Source of the DNA: Sphingomonas sediminicola
Lineage (GTDB): Bacteria > Pseudomonadota > Alphaproteobacteria > Sphingomonadales > Sphingomonadaceae
Assembly: GCF_014489515.1 (NCBI RefSeq)
Contig: NZ_CP060782.1
Location: 372,001-436,000 of the forward strand
Length of the DNA: 64,000 bases
Direction of reading: 5' to 3'
Position numbers and translations under genes: made by a program. Position 1 is the first letter of the stretch, and the number at the start of each line of letters is the position of its first letter. The notes under the pieces were generated by a model, which was given only the letters and a program-made list of their open reading frames with translations, made no database searches and was not told the DNA's origin. This document shows, one piece after another, positions 34,178 to 45,705 of this stretch.

Positions 34178-35341
34178 TCAGGCTCCCGGAAGGCCGAGGA
34201 TGTGCTTGGCGACGATGTTGAGCTGGATCTCGCTCGTGCCGCCTTCGATCGAGTTACCCTTGGTGCGGAGCCAGTCGCGAGCGTTCTTGCCGTTCTTCGA
34301 GCGCTCGCTGTCCCACTCGAGCGCGTCGGAGCCGCCCGCGGCCATCACGAGCTCGTGGCGGCGCTTGTTCAGCTCGGTGCCGGCATATTTCATCATCGAC
34401 GGGCTGGCGGGATGCGCTTCACCGGCCTTGAACATCTCGAAGAAGCGCTCGCTCATCGCTGCGAAGGCCAGGGCGTCTACATCGAATGCCGCGATGTCAG
34501 CCCGAAGCAGCGCATTGTCGGGTTTGAGCGCCGCGCCCAGTGAACCCGCGCCGAGGCCGCCCATTCCGCCGAGCCCCATGCCCGCGATCATTTCGCGCTC
34601 GTGGCCGAGGAGATATTTGGCGACGTCCCAGCCGCGGTTCACTTCTCCCACGACCTGATCCTTGGGCACCTTCACATCGTCGAAGAAGGTTTCGCAAAAT
34701 GGCGAGTAGCCGCTGATCAGCTTGATCGGCTTGGTCGACACGCCCGGCGTCGTCATGTCGAACAGGACGAAGCTGATGCCCTGGTGCTTGGACTCGGTCG
34801 AAGTTCGAACGAGGCAGAAGATCCAGTCGGCCTTGTCGGCATAGCTGGTCCAGACCTTCTGGCCGTTGATCAGCCAGTGATCGCCTTTGTCCTCGGCCTT
34901 GGTCGCCAGCCCGGCGAGGTCGGACCCGGCACCCGGTTCGGAATAGCCCTGGCACCAACGGATTTCGCCGCGCGCGATCTCGGGCAGGAAATGCTTCTTC
35001 TGCTCCTCGGTGCCGAACTTGAGCAGCGCAGGCCCGAGCATAGAGATGCCGAAGCTGGTGAGCGGGGAGCGTGCGCCAATCCGCGCCATTTCTTCCTTGA
35101 GCACCTTGGTCTCGGCGGTCGAAAGCCCGCCGCCGCCATAGTCCTTCGGCCAGTGCGGGACGGTCCAGCCCCTCTCGGCCATGAGCTCCATCCAGTGACG
35201 CTGGGCGTCGCTCTGGAAGGTAGGGTTGCGGCCGCCCCAGCAGGCGTCGGCCTCGGACCGCATCGGCTCGCGCATTTCGGCTGGGCAATTCGCCTCCAGC
35301 CAAGCGCGCGTTTCGGACCGGAAGATGTCGAGATCAGCCAT
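34178..35341 (-). CDS. Acyl-CoA dehydrogenase, first of a pair
   Basis: A 387-residue FAD protein: N-terminal helical part ('DIFRSETRAWLEANCPAEMR'), 'RWCQGYSEPGAGSDLAGLAT' (FAD and CoA binding), 'WLINGQKVWTSYADKADWIF', and C-terminal 'LRTKGNSIEGGTSEIQLNIV', a strong family match. It probably forms an alpha2beta2 enzyme with the next gene. Both run leftward and end against the thioesterase gene. The ATG at 35341 begins the conserved text; only weak purine runs precede it. Confidence 0.87.
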   Translation of the reverse strand: MADLDIFRSETRAWLEANCPAEMREPMRSEADACWGGRNPTFQSDAQRHWMELMAERGWTVPHWPKDYGGGGLSTAETKVLKEEMARIGARSPLTSFGISMLGPALLKFGTEEQKKHFLPEIARGEIRWCQGYSEPGAGSDLAGLATKAEDKGDHWLINGQKVWTSYADKADWIFCLVRTSTESKHQGISFVLFDMTTPGVSTKPIKLISGYSPFCETFFDDVKVPKDQVVGEVNRGWDVAKYLLGHEREMIAGMGLGGMGGLGAGSLGAALKPDNALLRADIAAFDVDALAFAAMSERFFEMFKAGEAHPASPSMMKYAGTELNKRRHELVMAAGGSDALEWDSERSKNGKNARDWLRTKGNSIEGGTSEIQLNIVAKHILGLPGA

Positions 35342-35530
35342 GGGTCGCCCCGAGAAGGTTACAGAGGTCCGTGACCTCTTAGTTTGCTCGAATCAAGCCG
35401 TGGATTCGACCGTAACCGGCCGGATGGCGGATGCCGTAACGTCGCGCATGAACGACGAATAACGGAGGGGTTCAGCATGGGGTTAGCCCAAGGGGTGCAA
35501 AAGGGCCCCAATCTCATCGGGAGAGCCGAA

Positions 35531-36007
35531 ATGCGTAAGTTTCTGATTCTCGCTGCGACTGCAGCTTCTGCCCTTGCAGTTGCGACCCCGGCCGCGGCGC
35601 AGTGGTATCCGCCGCAGTACAACAACTATCCGCCGCAATATGGCTACGGCGGGTACGGCGGCTACAATAATTACGGCAATCTGCAGTACCGGATCGACCG
35701 CTTGCAGAACCACATTGCCCAGTTCGACCGGGCGAACGTGATCAGCAATCGCGAGGCGCGTAGCCTCCGCGCTGCGACGTTCGATCTCGAGCGTCAGCTT
35801 CGTTACGGCGGGGGTGGAGCCTATGGCGTCGAGCGTCGTCTCGCGCAGCTCGAACAGCGGGTCGATTATATCGCCAGCCGCACTCGCTACGGTCGCTACG
35901 GTTACAGCAACTACAACAATCAGTGGAACGGTGACCACAACTGGAACCAGAACCACAATGACCGCAACTGGCGCGATCACGACGATGATGATGACGACGA
36001 TGATTGA
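35531..36007 (+). CDS. Secreted Tyr/Gly/Asn-rich protein with an acidic tail
   Basis: A 158-residue secreted protein. Signal peptide residues 1-23 ('AASALAVATPAAA'), then 'QWYPPQYNNYPPQYGYGGYG', a helical middle ('LQYRIDRLQNHIAQFDRAN', 'LRAATFDLERQLRYGGG') and a tail rich in Asn/Trp/His ending in eight consecutive Asp. It has no clear family assignment. Proteins of this look occur in sphingomonads and are unexplained. The acidic tail might bind metal or a basic partner. A terminator follows; an in-frame start at 35477 is less likely because it lacks the signal peptide at its front. Confidence 0.65.
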   Translation: MRKFLILAATAASALAVATPAAAQWYPPQYNNYPPQYGYGGYGGYNNYGNLQYRIDRLQNHIAQFDRANVISNREARSLRAATFDLERQLRYGGGGAYGVERRLAQLEQRVDYIASRTRYGRYGYSNYNNQWNGDHNWNQNHNDRNWRDHDDDDDDDD

Positions 36008-36030
36008 TCTCGTCTGAAGTCGAAACGCCC

Positions 36031-36064
36031 GGCGGCTCGTGCTTTGGCACGGGCCGCCTTTTTT
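36031..36064 (+). terminator. Strong terminator after the acidic-tail gene
   Basis: A 12-bp stem (36031-36042 with 36047-36058, one G:T pair), tetraloop TTTG, followed by six T (36059-36064). Confidence 0.85.
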
Positions 36065-36068
36065 GTTG

Positions 36069-37256
36069 CTAAGTGCAGTCCACGCGGCTGAGCGAGGGCG
36101 GGGCATCGGGGCGCAACCGAAATCGCGGAGTGAGCTCGGTCAGCCGGCGCACATAAGCGTCCGTAAAGACGGTCGCGCATTTGCGGCTGAGATGCGACCA
36201 TTCGGGCAGGTTCCAGCCATGGGCGGAGACCGGAAGATCGTCGGCATGAATGCCGATGCTATGCGTGTTGCGCAGAAGGAAATCCCAGCCCTTCGCTTTG
36301 GGCACCTGGGCTTCCTCGTTCACGCGAAGCTGCGGCGCGGACGGCGGTCGGATGAAGACGACGTCGCCTCCGCGCGCCCGAATCTTGTCGACGGCAGCCT
36401 TGGCGCGTGCGTGTCCATTCGCAATCAGCTCCGGCGTGTACGGAAATTTCTCCTTGAAGCCCTTCCAGGCCCAGCGGGTGCGGGCTCGCCAGGCGGGATC
36501 ATATTCGACGCGGTCCCAGAGGTGCGTTGCACGATGCTCGCCGACCTCCTGCAGCTTCCAGATGTCGTCCATCGGGCCCTCGACGCCGGGCCGGAAATCG
36601 CGGTCTAGCCGATGGGCGAGGACGCTCAGCCGGTAATTGGAATCGAGGAAAGCGATCCTCCGCTGGAGGACGTGATCGATCTCGTTCGAAACGATCCTGT
36701 AGGGCGCCCTAAACTCGTGCCACTTTTTGACGTAGCCGCCGTACCCGTCGAATGGCTGGAAGAACATCGTGTCGGCAAGCCCGACGATAAGGACGCCCTT
36801 GAAATTGGGGTCGTCCGCCATGTTTTCCAGAAGCGTCAGGGCGCTGGTGCCGTGGATGGCGAGCTGGATCGGGCGCACGCCGGTCAAGGCTTCGAAGCGG
36901 TCGAGGTCGGTGTCGAACAGGATCCGGGAATCGCCGACAATCGCCGCCTGCGCTCCGGCCGCGCGCAATTTCTCATTGCTCCACGCGATTTCGCTGTTGT
37001 CGAGGTCGCCGGCGTGAAGGCCTATGCGTTCGCGCGCATTCACCTCGAGTCCAATCGCGCTGACGATGAGTGCGCCCAGAACGCCGATGAGTATTCGTCC
37101 CCACGGCTGTGCGGGGACATCCCGGGTGGGAACCGGCTGCGCTTGTCCTGGCCGATCCGATGCGGTCAGCCGAAGGCCGGCCGGCAACGCGCCTTCGCGC
37201 TGGAGGATGCCCTTGGGAACGGAGCCGGGGTCAGAACTGGAAGTAGATGAAGGCAC
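36069..37256 (-). CDS. SGNH-like membrane-anchored partner of the MBOAT acyltransferase
   Basis: A 395-residue protein with one anchor helix (about 53-72, 'RILIGVLGALIVSAIGLEV') and a large periplasmic domain. 'IVGDSRILFDTDLDRFEALT' (GDSL-type Ser) and 'HGWNLPEWSHLSRKC' (His) look like SGNH-type catalytic text, as in AlgX/AlgJ-like O-acetyltransferases, although the fold is divergent. Its start overlaps the MBOAT gene end by 26 bases, so the pair is an operon. Together they would acylate a surface polysaccharide or lipid. The N-terminal 50 residues are low-complexity. Confidence 0.65.
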   Translation of the reverse strand: MPSSTSSSDPGSVPKGILQREGALPAGLRLTASDRPGQAQPVPTRDVPAQPWGRILIGVLGALIVSAIGLEVNARERIGLHAGDLDNSEIAWSNEKLRAAGAQAAIVGDSRILFDTDLDRFEALTGVRPIQLAIHGTSALTLLENMADDPNFKGVLIVGLADTMFFQPFDGYGGYVKKWHEFRAPYRIVSNEIDHVLQRRIAFLDSNYRLSVLAHRLDRDFRPGVEGPMDDIWKLQEVGEHRATHLWDRVEYDPAWRARTRWAWKGFKEKFPYTPELIANGHARAKAAVDKIRARGGDVVFIRPPSAPQLRVNEEAQVPKAKGWDFLLRNTHSIGIHADDLPVSAHGWNLPEWSHLSRKCATVFTDAYVRRLTELTPRFRLRPDAPPSLSRVDCT

Positions 37257-38652
37257 TGCCTTTCCCCTGTTCCGCTAGGACTGCCACCGCCATGATCGCG
37301 AGGAGGCCGCCAACCAGCCAGGCGGGCGTTCGCTCGACCGCGATCTCGAGCGTCTTGTCGCGCATCCACCAGTGGGTTCCGACGATCGCAGAGATGATCA
37401 GCATGGCGTAGATCATCGGCAGAAGCGCGATCATCGGGACCGGCTTCTCGGCCAGGCCGGCCATCGACTGCAGCATCGTCGACGCGCCACCGAAGGTCTT
37501 CGCCCGGAAGAACACCCAGGTGATGTTGACGAGCACGTAGGTCATCAATCCGAGGGCCACGAATGCCAGCGGTCCGGGGGTCCATCCGGCGAACCTCGCC
37601 CTGAGCCAGCGCTCGACGGCTAGATAGGTGCCGTGCAGGCCGCCCCAGACGACGAACGTCCAGGCGGCGCCGTGCCAAAGCCCGCCGAGCAGCATCGTGC
37701 CCATGAGCGCAGTGTAGGTGCGTACGGGACCGTGCCGGTTTCCTCCAAGCGGGATGTAGAGATAATCCCGCAGCCAGCTCGACAGTGTGATGTGCCATCG
37801 TCGCCAGAAGTCTGAGAAGCCAACCGCCGCGTACGGGAAGCGGAAGTTGTCCGGCATCGCGAACCCAAGGCACATCGCAACGCCGATCGCGGTCGTCGAA
37901 TAGCCTGCGAAATCGCAGAAGATCTGGCCGCTGAACGCCAGCGTCGCGACCCAGGCATCGAGCGCCATCGGGACGCCCTCGTGGGCGTCGTAGACCTTTT
38001 CGACGACCGGCGAGAGAAACCCGTCGGCGAGCACGACCTTCTGGAACAGGCCGAGGATCATCAGCGACAGGCCGAAGTACAATTGGTGGGCGGTCGCTCT
38101 GCGCTTGCTTGCAAACTGTGGGACCAGCTCGGTCGGCCGCATGATCGGACCCGCGACGAGGTGCGGGAAGAAGGTCACGAACAGCGCGTAATCGAGGAAG
38201 TGCTGGGCCGGCTTGGCGCGGCGGAGGTAGACGTCCAGCGTGTAGGACAAGGTCGCGAAGGTGTAGAAGCTGATCCCGACCGGCAGGATGATGTCCCACT
38301 TGGGCGGCTGGTACGCAATGCCGACCGAGGCCGCGAGCGTGACGAAATTCTCGAGCAGGAACTCGCCGTACTTGAAGTAACCGAGCATGCCGATGTTCAC
38401 GACTACCGACGTGATCATCCAGATCTTGCGCGTCCGTTGGTGCTTGGCGCGCACCATCCATTGCGCCGCCCACCAGTCGACGACGGTCGACACCCAGAGA
38501 AGGATGACGAACGGCGGGTTCCAGGCCGCGTAGAACAGGTACGACGCGACAAGCAGGTTTATCTTCTTCTGGTGCCAGCTGAAGAAAGGCGCGTTGTGCA
38601 TAGCCAGCACGAGCGCGAAGAACACCAGGAAGGTCAGCGAATTGAAGATCAT
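37231..38652 (-). CDS. MBOAT family O-acyltransferase (AlgI/DltB-like)
   Basis: A 473-residue inner-membrane protein with about 11 helices. Conserved 'SDFWRRWHITLSSWLRDYLY' contains H287, and 'LLGGLWHGAAWTF' contains the catalytic H327. 'FVTFFPHLVAGPIMRPTELV' is also typical. It moves an acyl group across the membrane to a surface acceptor; alginate, cell-wall or lipid acceptors are all possible. The reading frame that runs over the same region (37166-38674) is a shadow. The ATG at 38652 overlaps a 21-base palindrome and has no clear ribosome site. Confidence 0.88.
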   Translation of the reverse strand: MIFNSLTFLVFFALVLAMHNAPFFSWHQKKINLLVASYLFYAAWNPPFVILLWVSTVVDWWAAQWMVRAKHQRTRKIWMITSVVVNIGMLGYFKYGEFLLENFVTLAASVGIAYQPPKWDIILPVGISFYTFATLSYTLDVYLRRAKPAQHFLDYALFVTFFPHLVAGPIMRPTELVPQFASKRRATAHQLYFGLSLMILGLFQKVVLADGFLSPVVEKVYDAHEGVPMALDAWVATLAFSGQIFCDFAGYSTTAIGVAMCLGFAMPDNFRFPYAAVGFSDFWRRWHITLSSWLRDYLYIPLGGNRHGPVRTYTALMGTMLLGGLWHGAAWTFVVWGGLHGTYLAVERWLRARFAGWTPGPLAFVALGLMTYVLVNITWVFFRAKTFGGASTMLQSMAGLAEKPVPMIALLPMIYAMLIISAIVGTHWWMRDKTLEIAVERTPAWLVGGLLAIMAVAVLAEQGKGSAFIYFQF

Positions 38653-38671
38653 CGCGGCAGTCTGCCGCGAT
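38651..38671. repeat. 21-base perfect palindrome over the MBOAT start codon
   Basis: ATCGCGGCAGTCTGCCGCGAT (20 symmetric bases around a central T) overlaps the MBOAT ATG. It may be a repressor site or, in the mRNA, a hairpin hiding the start. No ribosome site is seen upstream. Confidence 0.45.
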
Positions 38672-38823
38672 CACCGGCCCGAGCTTTCATGCACTGCGCC
38701 CCCGCAAGTGTGCACGCGTCGACCTACGAGACTCGGCAGGCGGACGGTCGCAGGCTCGCACGGTTCCTAACCGCACACAATAACTTGCGGTCTAGCTGTT
38801 CTTAATGGCCGCCTGAGGTCGGC

Positions 38824-39363
38824 TTAGGCGAAGTCAGCCTTATAGATATGCCACTTGCGCTGCTCTTCGGTTGAGCCTGGCACGTCGTTGACGCGGCGAA
38901 GGGTCATCGTGCCGCGCGATTTGAACTCCTTGCCGTCCTTCAGGCGGCCGTAAAGCTGCACGGTGTAATCGACGTAGCTGGAGCCCGCCGCGCCCTCCAT
39001 GCCCCCTGGGGCGCCGATGTTCGCGTGGATTTCGCGATACTTGCTCAGGTCGAGCTTTTCGGCGCCTTCGGACCAGAGCTTGTTCGCGTCGGCGGACTTT
39101 CCCTGCTCCGCTAGTGCGAAATAGGTCTGAAGGACTTGCCCGGCACCCTGGGCGCTCTTCGGGTCGATCGGGCTTTCCAAGACCGGAGTGCGGTCGTCAG
39201 GCAATCCGCCGGGTTCGCCCGGCGCAGGCGGATTCAGCGGTGCTTCCGGAGCCGGCGTATTGGTCGCAGGCAGTTTCGTCTCGGGCGCGTTTGCGACCTC
39301 ATCCTGCGGGGTTTGCTGAGAGCAGGCGGCGAGGAACAGGGCGGGGAGGACGAAGCGCTTCAT
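38824..39363 (-). CDS. Small lipoprotein with Pro-rich linker
   Basis: A 179-residue protein with signal peptide and lipobox 'FLAAC' (C14). A disordered Pro/Ala/Glu stretch follows (to about 60), then a compact domain with 'AGQVLQTYFALAEQGKSADA' and 'YVDYTVQLYGRLKDGKEFKS' resembling NTF2-like folds. No family is named with confidence. It lies 7 bases after the monooxygenase stop on the same strand, so co-transcription is likely. Confidence 0.6.
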   Translation of the reverse strand: MKRFVLPALFLAACSQQTPQDEVANAPETKLPATNTPAPEAPLNPPAPGEPGGLPDDRTPVLESPIDPKSAQGAGQVLQTYFALAEQGKSADANKLWSEGAEKLDLSKYREIHANIGAPGGMEGAAGSSYVDYTVQLYGRLKDGKEFKSRGTMTLRRVNDVPGSTEEQRKWHIYKADFA

Positions 39364-39370
39364 GAAGCCA

Positions 39371-40852
39371 TTACGCGCGAACGGCCGTAGCGTTGCGGCT
39401 GAACTCCAGGTCCGCGTCCACCGGAACGAAGCGCATCGCGAGGCGGTCCTTCACGTAATTCTGGGGGACGAGCCATGGCTGCCGGTTTCCCTGCTTGGGG
39501 AGGGAGGGGAGCGCGCGCTGTACATAGCCGGAGCTGAAGGAGATGACCGGAATGCGCTCCATCCCTTCCTTTGGCTCCCGCGGAGTGCAGACGTCGAAGC
39601 CACGGCGAGCCATGTGGTTGAGGATCTTGCAGACGGCGCGCGCGGTAACGTCGCTGCGTAAGGTCCACGACGCATTGGTGTACCCGAACGACAGGAAGAA
39701 GTTCGGCACGCCGCTCAGCATCATGCCCTTGTAGATGAGGCGCTCCCCGGGCGTGACCGGTTTGCCGTCTACCTTGAGCGCAATTCCGCCGAAGAGCTTT
39801 ACGACCAGGCCGGTGGCCGTGATGATGATGTCGGCCGCGACGTCTTCTCCGGATTCCAGACGAAGGCCGTCTTTGGTGAATCGCTCGACGGCGCCTGTGG
39901 CGATGGAGACCTTGCCGGAGCGCATCGACGCGAACAGGTCGCCATCCGGAACGAGACAGAGCCGCTGGTCCCATGGCTTGTACTGCGGGGTGAAATCCCG
40001 GTCGACCGGATAATCTTCCGGAAGCTCCTTGCGGATCATGTTCTTAATGAACGCAGCCGCGCGCTCCGGCCGCTTTCGCGCCCGCGAGTACATGTAGATG
40101 GTCAGGAGCACGTTCTTCCAGCGGATCGCCGAATGCGCCGCCTTGCGCGGCAGGATGCGCTGGAGCACGCCGGCAATGCGGTCACGGGCGGGTCGCGAGA
40201 CGATATAGGTCGGCGAGCGCTGGACCATCGTCACGTGTGTGGCCTTTTCGGCGAGCGAAGGCACTAGCGTCACCGCCGTCGCGCCGCTGCCGATTACGGC
40301 GACTTCCTTGCCGGAATAGTCGAGCTCTTCGGGCCAGGCCTGCGGATGGACGATCTGCCCGCCGAATTCCTTCTCGCCCGGCCATTCGGGTCGGTAGCCT
40401 GCTTCGTAGTCGTAATATCCGCCGCAAGAGAACAGGAAGGTGCAGGTGAGGCGGCGAGTCTGGCCTTGGTGCTCCGCCTCGACGGTCCAGCGCCCCTCTT
40501 CGGACGACCAGGAAGCGCCGACGACCCGGTGCCCGAACCGGATTTGCTCGAAGATGCCGAACTCATGCGCAGTGTCCTCGACATAGTCGCGGATCGCGGC
40601 GCCTTCGACGATCGCCTGGTCGGACGGCCACGGCCGGAACGGGAATCCGAGTGTGAAGATGTCGGAATCCGAGCGGACTCCCGGATAGCGAAACAGGTCC
40701 CAGGTCCCGCCGATGCGGTCTCGCGCTTCCAGGATCAGCCAGCTCTTGCCCTTAGAGAGGGTCTTCAGGCGATAGGCGGCATCCACGCCGGAAATGCCGG
40801 CGCCAACGATAATCACATCAACATGATCGGTCTGCGGATCGTCCCGAGCCAT
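39371..40852 (-). CDS. Baeyer-Villiger-type flavin monooxygenase
   Basis: A 493-residue flavoprotein: FAD-binding 'IIVGAGISGVDAAYRLKTLS', the Baeyer-Villiger fingerprint 'FGGQIVHPQAWPEEL' (FxGxxxHxxxWP), and NADPH-binding 'VAVIGSGATAVTLVPSLAEK'. It probably inserts an oxygen next to a carbonyl, or hydroxylates, in the breakdown of a ketone or terpenoid-like compound. The rightward fatty-acid genes begin 84 bases upstream, divergent, so the whole zone may serve one catabolic route. No frame break. Confidence 0.85.
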   Translation of the reverse strand: MARDDPQTDHVDVIIVGAGISGVDAAYRLKTLSKGKSWLILEARDRIGGTWDLFRYPGVRSDSDIFTLGFPFRPWPSDQAIVEGAAIRDYVEDTAHEFGIFEQIRFGHRVVGASWSSEEGRWTVEAEHQGQTRRLTCTFLFSCGGYYDYEAGYRPEWPGEKEFGGQIVHPQAWPEELDYSGKEVAVIGSGATAVTLVPSLAEKATHVTMVQRSPTYIVSRPARDRIAGVLQRILPRKAAHSAIRWKNVLLTIYMYSRARKRPERAAAFIKNMIRKELPEDYPVDRDFTPQYKPWDQRLCLVPDGDLFASMRSGKVSIATGAVERFTKDGLRLESGEDVAADIIITATGLVVKLFGGIALKVDGKPVTPGERLIYKGMMLSGVPNFFLSFGYTNASWTLRSDVTARAVCKILNHMARRGFDVCTPREPKEGMERIPVISFSSGYVQRALPSLPKQGNRQPWLVPQNYVKDRLAMRFVPVDADLEFSRNATAVRA

Positions 40853-40935
40853 CGCCTATCTCTTGCAGCCCAAGCGCCCCAAGCTTAGCGGAAATCAGCC
40901 GCAAAAGCGCATGCGGAACAAGGAAAGGCAACGCC

Positions 40936-42176
40936 TTGGACTTTGACCTTACGGAACGACAGGCTTCTTTCCGCAATCGCGTCCGCGATTTCATGGACGC
41001 CGAAGTCCGCCCGCGAGTCGAGGATTACCACCGCGACCAGAAAACCGGCGATCGCTGGAAGGTGATCGAGGTCATCGAGGCGCTGAAACCGAAGGCTCGC
41101 GAGGCTGGTCTCTGGAACCTGTTCATGCCGCCCGGCGGCGCGCTCCAGCACGTGGACGAGAGCTTCCCGTTCGAGGGCGAGCAGCTGACCAACCTCGAGT
41201 ATGCGCTCTGCGCCGAGGAGATGGGGCGGATTCACTGGTCCAGTGAGGTCTTCAACTGCTCGGCCCTGACACCGGCAACATGGAAGTGCTGCATCGTTAC
41301 GGCACGCGGGATCAGAAGGACGAGTGGCTGAGCCCGCTCATGCGCGGCGAGATTCGGTCCGCTTTCCTGATGACGGAGCCGGGCGTTGCGTCGTCGGATG
41401 CGACCAACATCCAGTGCGAAATCCGCCGCGACGGCAATGAGTACGTCATCAACGGCAAGAAATGGTGGTCGTCGGGCGCCGGCGATCCGCGCTGCAAGGT
41501 CGCGATCCTGATGGGCAAGACCGACACGTCGGCGAAGGCGCACCAGCAGCAGTCGATGATCCTGATGCCGCTGGACGCGGAAGGCGTGACCATCGAGCGT
41601 CACCTGACAGTCTACGGCTATGACGATGCGCCGCATGGGCACATGGAGATCAAGCTCGACAATGTCCGCGTGCCGCCGTCGAACCTGCTTCTCGGCGAGG
41701 GCAGAGGCTTCGAGATTGCGCAGGGGCGGCTCGGGCCGGGACGCATCCACCACTGCATGCGGACGATCGGCGCAGCCGAAGAAGCGCTAGAGCTGATGTG
41801 CAAGCGGCTGCAGAGCCGCATTGCCTTCGGCAAGAAGATTTCGGAGCACAGCATCTGGGAGCAGCGCGTCGCCGAGGCGCGGATCGAGATCGATTGCACG
41901 CGGCTGCTCTGCCTCAAGGCAGCCGATTTGATGGACAAGGCCGGCAACAAGGCCGCCAGGGCTGAGATCGCGATGATCAAGGTTAAGGCGCCGCGAATGG
42001 CGCTTCAGGTCATCGACGATGCCGTGCAGGCGTTTGGCGCCGCCGGGGTCAGCCAGGACACGCCGCTCGCCGCGAGCTGGGCGGGCATCCGCACACTGCG
42101 CCTCGCCGACGGGCCTGACGAGGTCCACAACCGCGCCATCGCAAAGCTGGAGTTTGCCAAACATGTCCCGGCTTAA
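40936..42176 (+). CDS. Acyl-CoA dehydrogenase, apparent frameshift near 41264-41266
   Basis: A TTG start after AAGGAAAGG opens '[20 protein letters not shown]'-type text. In frame one, conserved text runs to '[10 protein letters not shown]'; at CCC it breaks, and one added base gives '[20 protein letters not shown]', '[20 protein letters not shown]' and '[18 protein letters not shown]'. Repaired length is about 413 residues. '[16 protein letters not shown]' and the closing motifs fit the ACAD10/11-like branch, which often acts on 4-hydroxy or branched acyl-CoAs. The SDR gene starts within its last 14 bases. Confidence 0.85.
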
Positions 42177-42918
42177 AGGCAAGGTCGCCATCATCACCGG
42201 CGCCGCGTCGGGAATCGGAGAGGCGACGGCTGACCTGTTCAGGTCCGAAGGCGCGACGGTGGTTGCTGCCGACCGCGCCGAGGGTGTGGACATCGTCTCC
42301 GTAGATGCGGGCTCGGAAGCGGACGTCGAGCGGCTCGTCGAGCAGACGGTGGCCGATCACGGCGGCGTCGATATTGTCTTTGCCAATGCCGGTATTTCCG
42401 GCGGGCTCGCGGGCCTGTTCGAGCAGAGCACGGCCGATTGGGAGGAAATCCTTCGGGTCAATCTGATCGGGCCTTGGCTCGCGATCAAATATGCCGCTCC
42501 CCACATGAAGCAGCGCGGCGGCGGATCGATTGTCTGCACAGCCTCGGTCGCTGGCCTTCGCGCAGGAGCGGGCGGAGTCGCCTATTCGGCATCCAAGGCG
42601 GGCGTCATCAACTTGGTGAAGACGGCCGCAGCGCAGCTCTGCGACAGCAACATCCGGGTCAACGCCATCTGCCCCGGCCTGATCGAGACCGGAATGACGC
42701 AGGGCATTTACGACATGGCTCGCGCGGCCGGAAAGCAGGAGATGATCGGGCAGCTCAACCCGCTCCGGCGCGGCGGCGAGCCCAACGAAATTGCGCAAGT
42801 TGCGCTGTTCCTGGCGTCCGACGAGTCCAGCTACGTCAACGGCCATGCTTTGGTCGCCGACGGCGGACTGTCGATCAGCCACCCGTTCACGCGGCAAGCC
42901 TACGGCTGCACGTTCTAG
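42163..42918 (+). CDS. Short-chain dehydrogenase/reductase
   Basis: A 251-residue classical SDR: cofactor motif '[16 protein letters not shown]', '[13 protein letters not shown]' and the YxxxK pair in '[20 protein letters not shown]'. The acid '[10 protein letters not shown]' after strand 2 favours NAD. It probably oxidises a hydroxyacyl or secondary alcohol in the same pathway as its neighbours. The start overlaps the dehydrogenase end by 14 bases, and the FadB-like gene follows 19 bases later. Confidence 0.87.
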   Translation: MSRLKGKVAIITGAASGIGEATADLFRSEGATVVAADRAEGVDIVSVDAGSEADVERLVEQTVADHGGVDIVFANAGISGGLAGLFEQSTADWEEILRVNLIGPWLAIKYAAPHMKQRGGGSIVCTASVAGLRAGAGGVAYSASKAGVINLVKTAAAQLCDSNIRVNAICPGLIETGMTQGIYDMARAAGKQEMIGQLNPLRRGGEPNEIAQVALFLASDESSYVNGHALVADGGLSISHPFTRQAYGCTF

Positions 42919-42937
42919 AGATTCATTGGAGAGCATC

Positions 42938-45023
<2,086 letters not shown>

Positions 45024-45075
45024 AGTGAACCCCTGCCGTCCGACCGCGTTTCCGTCTGATTGAAGGGAGAAGCCG

Positions 45076-45705
45076 ATGACGAGCGTCCCCGAAACCGCTC
45101 CTCAGCGCGCGGTGCTGCGCTATTCGAATACGGCCGTCGCATTTCACTGGATCACGGCCGCATTGGTCTTGTTGCAGGCCTATCTCGGCTTCCGGTTCGG
45201 GCTATCCGAGCCGGGCCCGGGTCGTGACGAGGTCTTCATCTGGCACAAGAGCGTGGGAGCGCTGATCCTGCTGCTGGTGTTGGCCCGGCTGGCCTATCGG
45301 GTGAAGAACCCGCCGCCGCCTTTCCCGCCCGAGCTATCGGCGTTTGAGCGCCTTGCGGCAGTCTGGAACCACCGCCTGTTCTATACCTTGCTCATCGCCA
45401 TGCCGATCGTCGGTTTCACCGCCGTATCGGGCTTTGCGAACGGCCCCACGACGCCGCTGGTTGGGGGCATTTCGGTGCCCGTGATCCCCGGCATCAGCAA
45501 GGGTACCGGCGAACTGGCGGGAGAAGTGCATGAGATGGCCGCCTATTTGCTCGTCGCGCTAATCCTGCTGCACGTCGCTGCTGCGCTGAAGCACCAGTTT
45601 ATCGACCGTTGGCGCGGTTCGGCCCGAATGCCGCCGTTCAAGGCTCCGCACGACGAGCCCGTGGTTATCGGGCAGGGTCGCGGCGAGACTCTCCAAGAAG
45701 GCTGA
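45076..45705 (+). CDS. Cytochrome b561-type membrane protein
   Basis: A 209-residue four-helix protein with heme histidines in 'AVAFHWITAALVLLQAYLGF' (H about 24), 'FIWHKSVGALILLLVLARLA', 'GEVHEMAAYLLVALILLHVA' and 'ALKHQFIDRWRG'. It matches diheme b561 (YodB-like) proteins that pass electrons between quinone and superoxide, thiol or a periplasmic partner. It follows the FadB-like gene by 52 bases. Its 3' end overlaps the end of the MFS gene by 41 bases in convergent orientation. Confidence 0.85.
   Translation: MTSVPETAPQRAVLRYSNTAVAFHWITAALVLLQAYLGFRFGLSEPGPGRDEVFIWHKSVGALILLLVLARLAYRVKNPPPPFPPELSAFERLAAVWNHRLFYTLLIAMPIVGFTAVSGFANGPTTPLVGGISVPVIPGISKGTGELAGEVHEMAAYLLVALILLHVAAALKHQFIDRWRGSARMPPFKAPHDEPVVIGQGRGETLQEG

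Noticed and set aside
37166-38674. A 502-codon frame overlapping the MBOAT gene on the same strand
   Set aside because: It is Arg/Asp/Pro-rich without hydrophobic helices. The MBOAT frame has the His motifs and about 11 helices.
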